Below, in pieces: positions 1 to 9,117 of a DNA stretch of 64,000 bases. Position 1 is the stretch's first letter, and the number at the start of each line of letters is the position of its first letter. The notes beneath the pieces are model-generated. The model was not told the DNA's origin. It searched no databases and saw only the letters and a list, made by a program, of their open reading frames with translations. The translations under genes were made by a program, and so were the position numbers. The DNA comes from CAZNPH01 sp964574985 (GTDB taxonomy: Bacteria; Bacteroidota; Bacteroidia; Bacteroidales; SM23-62): NCBI GenBank assembly GCA_964574985.1, contig CAZNPH010000016.1, positions 1 through 64,000 on the forward strand, given 5' to 3'.

Positions 1-83
1 CAATATGTTTTCCTTTAAGATACATCTTTTATTTATCTTTACCGATACTCATATTTTTTAATAACCCAAAACAGTGCCCGGTT

Positions 84-172
84 AAAAAACAAGCCCTACG
101 GGGTACGCAGGGCTCAAGGATTGCTCCTTCGGCATATAGCCTTATTGTGATAAGATTTAAAAATTGGGTTTT
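84..172 (-). ncRNA. tracrRNA of the type II-C CRISPR system
   Basis: Read on the minus strand. The complement of 154-167 pairs over 14 nt with the middle of the CRISPR repeat (GATTTAAAAATTGG in the repeat RNA). After a small internal loop, CACAAT (complement of 144-149) pairs with the repeat start GTTGTG, with one G-U pair. This is the usual bulged anti-repeat duplex. It is followed by a nexus-like hairpin (GGC-TATAT-GCC, 131-141), a 5-bp hairpin (116-129), a 9-bp stem (92-100 with 106-114) and a U-tract at 84-89, which together look like an intrinsic terminator. The RNA is divergent from cas9. The 5' end is not precisely visible; 168-180 is a guess. Confidence 0.85.
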
Positions 173-235
173 TTTCCCGTTTAAATATACAAAATTTTAT
201 AACTTGATGTTATGAACTTCTTAAAAATATAAATT

Positions 236-3200
236 ATGTCGAAAGTATTAGGTCTTGATCAGGGCACAAATTCAATCGGGTGGGCTGTGGTCGACCCGGA
301 AAATAAGCAAATCCTGAAAACAGGGGTCCGTATTTTTGAAGAAGGCGTGGAAAACCTGGGTGAAGGAGAAAGGGAAATATCGAAAAACGCAGCCCGGAGG
401 GAATACAGGCAATCCAGACGGCAGAATTTCAGGCGCCGGATGCGTAAAAATTTATTAATGAAAACGCTTCATCAATACGGAATGGCTCCGGATCCTCAAG
501 ACCATAGATCACGGATTGAATGGTTCAGGCTAAATCCTTATGAAATAAGAAAGAAAGCCCTCTACGAAAAGGTGGAATTGCCTGAATTGGGAAGGGCCTT
601 CTACCACATGATCCAGAGGCGGGGTTTCCTGAGCAACTCCCGTCAGCAGAAGGATGAAGAAGGAAAGATCTACGAGGGTAATCCTGCAGAAGGAAAGATC
701 GGGATCCTGCAAACAAAGGAGAGCCTGAAAAAAAGTAAAACCCTGGGAGAGTACCTGGCCGGACTGGATTCGCACAAGGAAAGGATTAGGAACCGGTATA
801 CCACCAGGCAGATGTATATTGAGGAATTTGAAAAGATCTGGGAAGAACAGGCCAGACACCATAAAACATTGGATTTTGATCTTAAGGAAAAATTAGGGGG
901 GAGAAAAAAAAACAGGAAGGAATACGGGTATCAGATCGATGGAATCTTATTTCATCAAAGACCTTTGAGAACACAGAAATATCTTATCGGCAAATGCCAG
1001 TTCGAGCCCAAGAAGACCAAATGTCCGGTTAGCGCCATCACCTTTGAACTGTTCCGTGCCTGGCAATATATCAATTCCATAGAATGTAATGGAGAAAAAC
1101 TGGAACAGGAGGACAGGGAAAAGATAATGGACCTGTTGTTAAGGAAAGAAAGGCCGAAATTCAGGGAGCTTAGAAAGAAAATAGATAAACTTGATTCTGC
1201 TTATAAATTCAATTACCAGGATGATGCTAAAGCACCCGGAACCTACACGATAAGTCAATTGGCAAGCAAGAAGTTTTTCGGGGAATCCTGGTTTGAAATG
1301 ACAGAAAAACATCAGGAAGACATCTGGCACATCCTGTTTTCTTTCGACGATAAGGACAAACTCAGGGAATATGCCATAAAACACTGGAATTTCGATGAAG
1401 ATAAAGGCAGTAAGATCGCTCAGTTAAAACTCAGGGACGGTTATGCCCACCTGAGCAGAAAGGCCATCAACAATATCCTTCCCTTCCTGAAAATGGGCTT
1501 TACCTATGACATATCGGTTGCACTTGGAGGTATCAGGAACGCTTTCGGTGAGCAATGGGATAGCATGAAGCAGGAAGAAATTGATTTGATACTCGATCAT
1601 GTGCCGGAAATAATCCGATCCGGAAAACAGGGCGGATATCTGCCGGTGATCGTGGATTTCCTTCGTCAGAATTTTAACCTGCCGGACGAACGCTATAAAA
1701 AATTATACCATCACAGCGTGAAGATAGATTCCGGCAAGTTACTGGACCGTTTGCCGGCGGGCAGGAATGCAGACAGGGAATTACAGAACATCAGGAATCC
1801 TGTTGTTACCAAAGCGCTATTCGAACTGAGGAAAGTGGTGAATGCTTTACTGGAAGAATTTGGCGGATTTGATCAGATAAGGATAGAACTGGCAAGGGAT
1901 CTTAAGGCCTCGAAACAAAGAAGATACGAGATCATCCTGGAACAAAGAAGGAACGAAGCTTTCAATGACCGAGCCAGGAAAGTATTGGAACAATATAATC
2001 AAAGAATCACCCATGAGAATATCCTGAAGTATAAACTTTGGGAAGAGTGCCAGCATATTTGCCCGTACACGGGAAAACAGATCGGAATAGAACAATTGTT
2101 TTCCGGAGAGGTGCAGATAGAACATATCATGCCCTGGAGCCGTTCCCTGAACGACAGTTTTCTGAACAAGACCCTTTGTTTTGCAGATGAGAACAGGGAA
2201 AAAGGAGACCGGACCCCCTATGAATACTACTCTGAAAAAGGAACATGGGAGGAAGTCAGGCTCAGGGCGCTGAAACTTTTCACTGACAGCAGGGAATTCC
2301 CGAAGCGATACCAGAAATACAAGCAATTCACAAGGAAAAAACTCGATGATGAAGAATTTATTCAGCGCCAGTTAAACGATACACGCTACCTGAGCCGGAC
2401 AGCAAAATCGTATCTTTCAAAGATCTGCAAGGATATCATCGCGGCGCCCGGCCAGATGACGGCAAAACTGAGACATTTCTGGGGACTTGACAGTATACTG
2501 AATCCAGAAGTGGATGAAAAACTCAGGGAAGATCACCGTCACCATGCCATCGATGCCCTGGTCATGGCCGTTTTCAAAAGGTCACATCTGCAGGAACTGT
2601 CCCGGTGGAACCGGTACAATAAAAGTTATAACCTGGAAGAGTTCCCTGACCCGTGGGAAGGTTTCATGCAACAAGCCTACCGGAGCATACATGGTATTTT
2701 GGTTTCCCATGAAAAACCCCACAGGTTACTGACCACAAGATGGTTCACAACAAAAAAAGACGGCATGAACCACCGGAACCTGGGTATCGCTGCACGCGGA
2801 CAATTGCACAAAGAAACCGTATTTGGCAGGAGAGAACACGAGGGGATCCGTTCCTTTCATGTCCGAAAATCATTGACGGAATTAACTACGGAAAAACAGA
2901 TCCTCAAGATCGTCGATCCGGCAATACGTAATCTCGTGCTGAAAAGGGTGGATCAAATGGGTGGATTCGTGGGAGGTAAAATCCCTGAAGGCACCTATGT
3001 CGAAAAAGACGGGAATGACCGGCCCCGCTGGATGATCCATCTGCCAAGCCGGAACGGGGACCCCGTCCCGGTGAGAAAAGTGAGGATACGCGAGAATATC
3101 GGCAATGCCGTGCAATTAAAGGACGATGTGAACAAATGGGTCAATCCCAGGAACAACCACCATATATTGATCTACAAAGATCATGATGGAAACTTACGTG

Positions 3201-3559
3201 AGGACGCAGTTACTTTCTGGGAAGCAGTGGAGAGAAAGGTCAAGGGTATGGATGTGTATCAGCCGCCGGCGAATGCAAGGGAAGTGATCAACTCACTTCA
3301 GATCAACGATATGTTCCTGCTGGGACTGCAGGAGGATCAAATTGACTGGGAAACTCCCGATACATCATTAATAACCGAACATTTATACAGAGTTCAAAAG
3401 ATCTCAAGCTGGTATTATACTTTTAGATTAAATACTGCATCAAAAATTTCATATGATGAACAGATGAAAAGAATTGTATCACCTTCTGGATGGATATCAG
3501 AAAATCCAATAAAAGTTAAAATATTGCCTAATGGCATTTTACAGAAAATTAATAAATGA
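236..3559 (+). CDS. cas9: Cas9 endonuclease, type II-C, compact (1107 aa)
   Basis: RNA-guided DNA endonuclease. RuvC-I starts at residue 5 with LGLDQGTNSIGWAVVD (catalytic Asp8). The arginine-rich bridge helix is at about 51-71, RuvC-II is IRIELARD at 548-555 (Glu551), the HNH core is EHIMPW with His630, and RuvC-III is HHAIDALVMAV with His770 and Asp773. All nuclease residues are present, so it should cut. At 1107 aa it is smaller than the roughly 1400-aa Cas9 proteins common in Bacteroidota, close to the compact II-C group. There is no csn2 or cas4, which supports II-C. Its stop overlaps the cas1 start (ATGA), so cas9-cas1-cas2 is one operon. The PAM-interacting C-terminus (about 800-1107) is recognisable only by position. 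Confidence 0.97.
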   Translation: MSKVLGLDQGTNSIGWAVVDPENKQILKTGVRIFEEGVENLGEGEREISKNAARREYRQSRRQNFRRRMRKNLLMKTLHQYGMAPDPQDHRSRIEWFRLNPYEIRKKALYEKVELPELGRAFYHMIQRRGFLSNSRQQKDEEGKIYEGNPAEGKIGILQTKESLKKSKTLGEYLAGLDSHKERIRNRYTTRQMYIEEFEKIWEEQARHHKTLDFDLKEKLGGRKKNRKEYGYQIDGILFHQRPLRTQKYLIGKCQFEPKKTKCPVSAITFELFRAWQYINSIECNGEKLEQEDREKIMDLLLRKERPKFRELRKKIDKLDSAYKFNYQDDAKAPGTYTISQLASKKFFGESWFEMTEKHQEDIWHILFSFDDKDKLREYAIKHWNFDEDKGSKIAQLKLRDGYAHLSRKAINNILPFLKMGFTYDISVALGGIRNAFGEQWDSMKQEEIDLILDHVPEIIRSGKQGGYLPVIVDFLRQNFNLPDERYKKLYHHSVKIDSGKLLDRLPAGRNADRELQNIRNPVVTKALFELRKVVNALLEEFGGFDQIRIELARDLKASKQRRYEIILEQRRNEAFNDRARKVLEQYNQRITHENILKYKLWEECQHICPYTGKQIGIEQLFSGEVQIEHIMPWSRSLNDSFLNKTLCFADENREKGDRTPYEYYSEKGTWEEVRLRALKLFTDSREFPKRYQKYKQFTRKKLDDEEFIQRQLNDTRYLSRTAKSYLSKICKDIIAAPGQMTAKLRHFWGLDSILNPEVDEKLREDHRHHAIDALVMAVFKRSHLQELSRWNRYNKSYNLEEFPDPWEGFMQQAYRSIHGILVSHEKPHRLLTTRWFTTKKDGMNHRNLGIAARGQLHKETVFGRREHEGIRSFHVRKSLTELTTEKQILKIVDPAIRNLVLKRVDQMGGFVGGKIPEGTYVEKDGNDRPRWMIHLPSRNGDPVPVRKVRIRENIGNAVQLKDDVNKWVNPRNNHHILIYKDHDGNLREDAVTFWEAVERKVKGMDVYQPPANAREVINSLQINDMFLLGLQEDQIDWETPDTSLITEHLYRVQKISSWYYTFRLNTASKISYDEQMKRIVSPSGWISENPIKVKILPNGILQKINK

Positions 3560-4440
3560 TCAAACGTACAGTATACCTGGGGAATCCCTGCAAGCTTACC
3601 ATTTCGCATAAGCAACTGAAGATCGAGCAGGATGACGATAATCATTCGGTCCCTTTGGAAGACCTTGGTTTCCTGATCATCGACCACCGGCAGATCATGA
3701 TGACCCAGGCGGTTGCACAGGAACTTTCGGCTGAAAACGTTGCAGTCGTGTTCTGCGACAAAAGGCACCACCCGGCTTCCATGCTCCTGAACCTGGAGGG
3801 ACATCATATACAGGGGGAGATCTACCGGCAGCAGGTTGCTGCTTCCGAGCCTCTTAAGAAAAATCTTTGGAAACAAACCGTTCAGGCCAAGATAAAGAAC
3901 CAGGCAACACTGCTTCAAAAAACCGGAAATGATCCCGGGTTTCTAAAAAGTCTTGTAACCAGGGTAAAGAGCGGCGATGCAGGGAACATGGAAGCGCAGG
4001 CATCGCGCGCCTACTGGAAAAATCTCTTCGGACCGTCTTTTACCAGGCACCGGGAAGGCGCACCGCCCAACAACCTGTTGAATTACGGCTATGCAATTCT
4101 GAGGGCGTCAGTGGCCAGGGCCATTGTAGGTTCCGGTATGCTGCCGGGACTGGGGATCCACCATCATAACCGGTACAATGCCTTCTGCCTGGCCGACGAC
4201 ATTATGGAGCCCTACCGTCCCTTCGTGGATGACGTGGTTTGGACCATCAAAAAAGAACAGTCCGATTTCCATGTTCTGGATAAAGAAACAAAAACACGGC
4301 TTTTGAATATTCTTACGATGGATACAGCATTTCCACGATTAAGGCGCCCGCTGATGAATGCACTGAGCATCACAACGGTATCCTTCGTAAAGTGTTTTTC
4401 AGGGGAAAAAAAATATGTAAAATATCCTGAATTGATCTGA
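3556..4440 (+). CDS. cas1: Cas1 integrase, type II
   Basis: Spacer-integration nuclease that works as a Cas1-Cas2 complex. It has 294 aa, normal for type II Cas1. The likely catalytic residues are Glu146 (in NMEAQASRAYW), a histidine within GIHHHNRYNAF (202-204), and Glu218 (in ADDIMEPYRPF). The N-terminal beta domain is followed by the all-helical catalytic domain. It overlaps the end of cas9 by 4 nt, indicating translational coupling, and lies 4 nt before cas2. Confidence 0.96.
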   Translation: MIKRTVYLGNPCKLTISHKQLKIEQDDDNHSVPLEDLGFLIIDHRQIMMTQAVAQELSAENVAVVFCDKRHHPASMLLNLEGHHIQGEIYRQQVAASEPLKKNLWKQTVQAKIKNQATLLQKTGNDPGFLKSLVTRVKSGDAGNMEAQASRAYWKNLFGPSFTRHREGAPPNNLLNYGYAILRASVARAIVGSGMLPGLGIHHHNRYNAFCLADDIMEPYRPFVDDVVWTIKKEQSDFHVLDKETKTRLLNILTMDTAFPRLRRPLMNALSITTVSFVKCFSGEKKYVKYPELI

Positions 4441-4444
4441 TATA

Positions 4445-4783
4445 ATGGACAGGCAGGTTTTTAATGCGTACAGGATCATGTGGTTGTTTGTATTTTTTGA
4501 CCTTCCGACCAATACCAAAAAGGAACGCAGGGTCGCGGCGAGGTTCCGGAAAAGCCTGATCGAATTCGGCTTTACCATGATGCAGTATTCCGTTTACATC
4601 AGGCACTGTGCCAGCAAGGAAAACGCGGATATGAACCAGAGTCGGGTTATCACCATCATTCCTTCGTGCGGACAGGTAAGCCTGCTGCAGATCACGGATA
4701 AACAATACGAGGGAATACTGAATTTCTGGGGCAAAGACGATCCGCCCCCGCCCGAGGCGCCGAAACAGCTGGAAATGTTTTAA
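4445..4783 (+). CDS. cas2: Cas2, type II
   Basis: Structural partner of Cas1 in spacer acquisition, with 112 aa and a ferredoxin-like fold. The first beta strand MWLFVFFDLPTNTKKER and the segment RVITIIPSCGQVSLLQITDKQ are typical of type II Cas2. The start used gives an 11-residue N-terminal extension; Met12 (MWLFVFFDLP) is an alternative start. It is the last gene of the cas operon and is followed by an intrinsic terminator and then the repeat array. Confidence 0.95.
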   Translation: MDRQVFNAYRIMWLFVFFDLPTNTKKERRVAARFRKSLIEFGFTMMQYSVYIRHCASKENADMNQSRVITIIPSCGQVSLLQITDKQYEGILNFWGKDDPPPPEAPKQLEMF

Positions 4784-4798
4784 AAAAACGTGCAAAAT

Positions 4799-4831
4799 AA
4801 AACGGCCGAAAGGAATTCCGGCCGTTTTTTT
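4799..4831 (+). terminator. Intrinsic terminator after cas2
   Basis: A GC-rich stem pairs 4799-4808 (AAAACGGCCG) with 4819-4828 (CGGCCGTTTT) around a short loop, followed by a run of T to 4831. It ends the cas operon 52 bp before the first repeat, so the array is not simply read through from cas2. The stem is nearly symmetric and could also stop transcripts arriving from the array on the minus strand. Confidence 0.8.
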
Positions 4832-4883
4832 AAATCGTAAAAACTTCTGAAATCAAGATATAGTAGAAGGTTTAGAGCCAACT

Positions 4884-6040
4884 AATATACCTTATCCAAT
4901 TTTTAAATCAAACCACAACCCCTCCAGGTTGTTGGATGAGATCTATGATAATATACCTTATCCAATTTTTAAATCAAACCACAACAGCACTGGGCAACAT
5001 CAATAATCGGCCTTAAATATACCTTATCCAATTTTTAAATCAAACCACAACAGGTCCCCGATACTCAATTTTGTTGTCATCAATATACCTTATCCAATTT
5101 TTAAATCAAACCACAACTGGTCACGCTGGTATCACTCCCGGTCATGAAATATACCTTATCCAATTTTTAAATCAAACCACAACTGTTCATGAGTTTCATA
5201 TACATATGATTGAATATACCTTATCCAATTTTTAAATCAAACCACAACTAACTGCCATGTAGGCCTTTTTTTCCTTCGAATATACCTTATCCAATTTTTA
5301 AATCAAACCACAACGGGCAAACGATAGCTCGGTACGCTGCTCGAAATATACCTTATCCAATTTTTAAATCAAACCACAACGGAAAGAGTCTTTCCAATCA
5401 TTGATAAATAAATATACCTTATCCAATTTTTAAATCAAACCACAACACCACCGTCGTGCGGTTCACGTCGAAATCCAATATACCTTATCCAATTTTTAAA
5501 TCAAACCACAACGCACCCCCTATATATAAAGACTCGCTGCGTAATATACCTTATCCAATTTTTAAATCAAACCACAACTGCAAAAAATGTATCGACTCGT
5601 CATCATCTAATATACCTTATCCAATTTTTAAATCAAACCACAACGCTGGGGATCGCTTCCAGAAGATCACTCTTAATATACCTTATCCAATTTTTAAATC
5701 AAACCACAACACCTCGCCAATGATCCTGTCTGCCTGCCAGAATATACCTTATCCAATTTTTAAATCAAACCACAACGTTGACTAAAATGCAAATCACAAC
5801 AAATATAATATACCTTATCCAATTTTTAAATCAAACCACAACTCAGGGCTGTGCAGTATTATATTGACTTTAAATATACCTTATCCAATTTTTAAATCAA
5901 ACCACAACGGTACGATAGGAGCGGATACCCTGGAAAAAAATATACCTTATCCAATTTTTAAATCAAACCACAACCTTAGCTCAGCGATCATCCGCGGATC
6001 AGCAAATATACCTTATCCAATTTTTAAATCAAACCACAAA
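4884..6040 (-). CRISPR. CRISPR array: 18 repeats of 36 bp, 17 spacers
   Basis: Repeats start at 4884, 4950, 5016, 5082, 5148, 5213, 5279 and then every 66 bp to 6005. Spacers are 30 bp except one of 29 bp (5184-5212). All repeats are identical except the last (6005-6040), whose final plus-strand base is A instead of C. Strand is assigned from the tracrRNA anti-repeat and from the type II habit of crRNA repeats starting GTTGTGG, so crRNAs are read on the minus strand, toward cas2. No spacer was seen to match other DNA in this window. Targets need a database search. Confidence 0.97.
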
Positions 6041-6086
6041 TGATATACTATATGATAGATGTATTAGGGAGGCAACGTGCGCCGAC

Positions 6087-6126
6087 TTTCCCTGCACAGA
6101 GGAGCATGCTCCTCTGTGCAGGGAAA
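6087..6126. repeat. 40-bp perfect palindrome next to the array
   Basis: Arms 6087-6106 and 6107-6126 are exact reverse complements with no spacer (outer TTTCCCTGCACAG, centre AGCATGCT). It lies 47 bp beyond the last repeat, on the upstream side of the array in the crRNA direction, and before the IS3 remnant. It could be a bidirectional terminator, a protein-binding site, or the end of a lost mobile element. The pyrimidine run after it (CTCTTCTCTTTT) is weakly terminator-like. Confidence 0.85.
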
Positions 6127-6196
6127 ACTCTTCTCTTTTAACAATGAAAAAAAATATTAACCTTGCATTAAAGTGGTATACTTTTGAAGTGAAATA

Positions 6197-6385
6197 GTGG
6201 TATGGTTTTCAAGTGAAGGAAACAGAGGGGCTTTCCCTGGCAATGGGAACCTTAAACAAACAGAAGAGCAGAAAGAGATAGCCAGGTTGAAGAAAGAGCT
6301 TCGGGACGCCCAGATGGAGAGGGATATATTAAAAAAAGCAGTGAGCATTTTCTCCAGGAGCGATGGCAAATATTCCAATTCATGA
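6197..6385 (+). pseudogene. IS3 OrfA remnant (C-terminal part)
   Basis: The readable part AFPGNGNLKQTEEQKEIARL and the leucine-zipper-like segment that follows, ending DILKKAVSIF, are the C-terminal portion of IS3 OrfA. The N-terminal helix-turn-helix (about 45 residues) is missing. The ATG at 6197 is probably not a native start. It overlaps the OrfB reading frame by 4 nt, where IS3 elements use a -1 frameshift to make OrfAB. Confidence 0.75.
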
Positions 6386-7279
6386 AGGATTATTGCACAA
6401 TATTTCCCATTGAGAAGATGTGTAAAGTGCTGAAAGTTAGCAGAAGTGCATATTATAATTGGTTGAACCATAAACCGAGTAAAAGGGAGTTGGAAAACGA
6501 GCGGCTTGCCAGTATGATCCGAAAAATCTTTTTCAATAGTAAAAAAACCTATTGTAGTCCCCGGATCACCACGAGGTTAAAGAAGTTGGGGTTCCCGGTC
6601 TCAAAGAACCGGGTGGCAGCCATCATGAGGAAAGAGGGCCTGAGGAGTGTTGTCAAGAAGAAGTACATTGTGACCACTGATTCAAAGCACAACTATCCGG
6701 TTGTTGGCAATTTGCTCAATCGCAATTTCATGGTGACTGGCCCCGGTCAGGTTTGGGTTTATTCGCTGCGCTCATGAGATCGTTTCACTAAGTTCTGATT
6801 TGACCTATATCAGAACCTATCAGGGCTGGCTCTATCTTACAGTGATTATAGACCTCTGGGACCGTAAGGTCGTGGGATGGTCCATAAGCCGATCATTGAA
6901 GTCTGTCAATACGGTAATCCCGGCCTGGGTCATGGCTGTTAAAAACCGTCCCATTGTTCGGGATCTGATCTTCTACTCCGACCGGGGGATTCAGTATGCC
7001 TGCAATGAGTTCAAGACCCTTCTGGAGGGATATGTACTGGTTAAACGCAGCATGAGCCGAAAAGGTAACTGCTGGGACAATGCGGTAGCAGAAAGCTTTT
7101 TCAAGAATCTAAAGATGGAATGGGTTTATCAGAAGAAATACCGGACAAGGATGTAGGCTGCTCTGTCCGTATTTGAATACATTGAGTCCTGGTACAATAC
7201 CGATAGAATCCATTCTGCCCTGGAAATGTCAATTAAAGATTTCAATGCAATTAATATTGAAAATAAATTAGTGGCTTAA
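6382..7279 (+). pseudogene. IS3 OrfB transposase (DDE), disrupted
   Basis: Integrase-core transposase. The HTH_21-like part and WVYS (residue about 126) come first, then the frame is broken by about 34 extra bases near 6752-6785 that carry a TGA. The DDE core resumes in another frame (TYIRTYQGWLYLTVIIDLWD, then the SDRGIQY and NCWDNAVAESFF motifs). An in-frame TAG at about 7153 separates the tail (AALSVFEYIESWYNTDRIHS), which then runs to the TAA at 7279. So there are at least two inactivating lesions. Confidence 0.85.
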
Positions 7280-7334
7280 CTTACTGTCCGAGAAAGGGTA
7301 TAAACATCATTCAGATTTCCACTGTTCTTCAGCA

Positions 7335-7342
7335 ACAACCAA
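7335..7342. repeat. 8-bp target site duplication, left copy
   Basis: ACAACCAA, identical to 9834-9841. It directly abuts the left terminal repeat of the IS66 element. Eight bases is the usual target duplication for IS66. Confidence 0.9.
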
Positions 7343-7378
7343 GTATCCGTCCGACGAACTACACTGTCTATGGCTAAT

Positions 7379-9067
7379 TCAGGAGTACTTCTGTAGGTCC
7401 AGGTTTTGTGGGAGGAGATCAACCAGTTTATTGGCCGGATAATCAGGGATGATTTCAAGGACTGTTTTGAACCAGGTGAATGGATCTACATCGTTCATTT
7501 TGCATGTGCCGAAAAATGAATAGAACATGGCTGCTTTTTGTGCCCCGGCATGGGATCCCGCAAACAAGTGATTTTTCCGACCAAGTGCGTTTGGCCTGAT
7601 TGCATTTTCGCAAAGGTTATTATCTATCTCAAGATACCCGTCTTTCAGGTATGCCATTAGATTGTCCCATCTTGATACGGAATATATCAATGCTTTACCA
7701 AAAGGACTCTTGGGGAGTGTTGTTCTTATCTGTTCTGCCATCCAGGTCCCCAGTGCATTCAATATGGGCAGTGACTCATCCAACCTTAATTCATGACGTT
7801 GCCGCGGGGTTAACCCTGATTCCCGTGCCTTTCTCTCTACCATGTACAGTTTCTGGATCTCCTGCATAACATGTTCAGCCCGTTCACGGTCATCATCAAG
7901 GCTTTTTTCTACTGCACGTCGTGCATGTGCCCAGCAGCCAACCAATGTTATATCTTTCTGCAATCCGAACCAATCGTAGACCTTGTAGCCATCGGTCTGA
8001 AGGCAACCCTTAAAGTCAGTTAGAAGTTTTCCCGGCCCATCACGACCACGGCCTTCCTGGTAATCAAAAAAGACTATATGCTCAGGGGGTGAGTGGTACA
8101 CCCAATAGTAGCCTCGGTGGGTGGTGCCTTTTTTCCTTTGGTCAAGCACCTTGATAGGTGTTTCATCCAGTTGAAGATATCCCTGACCCAGCACCTGACG
8201 TTTTAATTCCTCGTACAGCGGCCAGGTCAGATTGGATGTTCCCGTTTGCCAGCTATCTATGGTGGAACGTGGTATTTTTACCTGGTGCTCTGTTTCAAAT
8301 CGTTTCTCCTGACGGTAGAAGGGCATATGATAAACAAACTTGCTGACAAGAATGTGTGCCAGCAGCCCCGGTCCGGCAATACATTTTTCGATCGGTCGTG
8401 TGGGCAGACTACCGGTTATTATGCCTTCATTATTGGCCTTGGCATATTTGGACCGGATGTATCGTTTGATTTTTAATATCGAAGGTACATATTCAAGCTC
8501 GTCGGTTACCTCATTGCCAATACATTTAAGACCAGTGACATCTTCTTCTGGTTCGATGATGATTTCCTCCACCGGAAGATGATCGGGCAGTGGAAGCCTG
8601 CCATGGTGATTCTCTCTATTGGCTTTACGACGGGTAAATGAAATCTTCTCCGTGGGTGGTTCTGTTGCAACCGGTGGTGCCACCACTTCAAACGGGAGAC
8701 TCATCTGGCCATTGTCATGGCTGGATACAAACCGCTCTCGCTTCGATCCGAATACCAGCCGTTTTAGCTGAGAAAGCTCAAATTTTACAGAAGAAAATTT
8801 CTCGAGTATATCCTGTATTTTCCTTAAAAGAGATTGCTTTTCCTGTTCAATAGTCCGGACCTTTTCCTCAAAATCTTTGATCGCCTTTTTGTACCATGCG
8901 GTCCTATCCTCGTTCTCCTTTGCCAGAACATCAATCTTTTGTCCGAGATGATCCTTTTCTCTGGCAATAATCCGATTGGCCTGTTCAAGTTTAGCAACCT
9001 GATTTTGCTTCTCCAAAACCAATTCCCGGAGCTGTTCAGCATTCATATGTTCAAGGCCCGGATCCAT
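7379..9067 (-). CDS. tnpC: IS66 transposase TnpC
   Basis: DDE transposase of 562 aa, full length for IS66. The first 110 residues form a leucine-zipper coiled coil. The catalytic core includes LQLDETPIKVLD (first Asp), LQTDGYKVYDWF (second Asp) and EIDNNLCENAIRPNALGRKN (Glu region), then the IS66 C-terminal segment with FAGSHAGAQKAA. It is the third gene of the element, 50 bp after tnpB. No frameshift or stop is seen, so it is probably active. Confidence 0.95.
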   Translation of the reverse strand: MDPGLEHMNAEQLRELVLEKQNQVAKLEQANRIIAREKDHLGQKIDVLAKENEDRTAWYKKAIKDFEEKVRTIEQEKQSLLRKIQDILEKFSSVKFELSQLKRLVFGSKRERFVSSHDNGQMSLPFEVVAPPVATEPPTEKISFTRRKANRENHHGRLPLPDHLPVEEIIIEPEEDVTGLKCIGNEVTDELEYVPSILKIKRYIRSKYAKANNEGIITGSLPTRPIEKCIAGPGLLAHILVSKFVYHMPFYRQEKRFETEHQVKIPRSTIDSWQTGTSNLTWPLYEELKRQVLGQGYLQLDETPIKVLDQRKKGTTHRGYYWVYHSPPEHIVFFDYQEGRGRDGPGKLLTDFKGCLQTDGYKVYDWFGLQKDITLVGCWAHARRAVEKSLDDDRERAEHVMQEIQKLYMVERKARESGLTPRQRHELRLDESLPILNALGTWMAEQIRTTLPKSPFGKALIYSVSRWDNLMAYLKDGYLEIDNNLCENAIRPNALGRKNHLFAGSHAGAQKAAMFYSFFGTCKMNDVDPFTWFKTVLEIIPDYPANKLVDLLPQNLDLQKYS

Positions 9068-9117
9068 GCCATGAAAATATTTTTAATTTGCTGAACAACA
9101 AAGAATAAACAAGGAAA

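Larger units (their letters stand above)
6174..7306 (+). mobile_element. Decayed IS3-family insertion sequence
   Basis: It holds the remnants of IS3 OrfA and OrfB. OrfA lacks its N-terminal HTH and OrfB is broken twice. The ends are not sure. A TGGTATAC stretch at about 6174 and the complement of GGGTATAAACA at about 7296-7306 could be degraded terminal repeats. The right end runs straight into ISL3 transposase coding sequence, so this element, or a deletion at its edge, removed the rest of the ISL3 gene. Confidence 0.7.

Noticed and set aside
5456..5785. A 109-codon open frame across the repeat array
   Set aside because: It is made of CRISPR repeats read through spacers (NIPYPIFKSNHN repeated); the array explains it.
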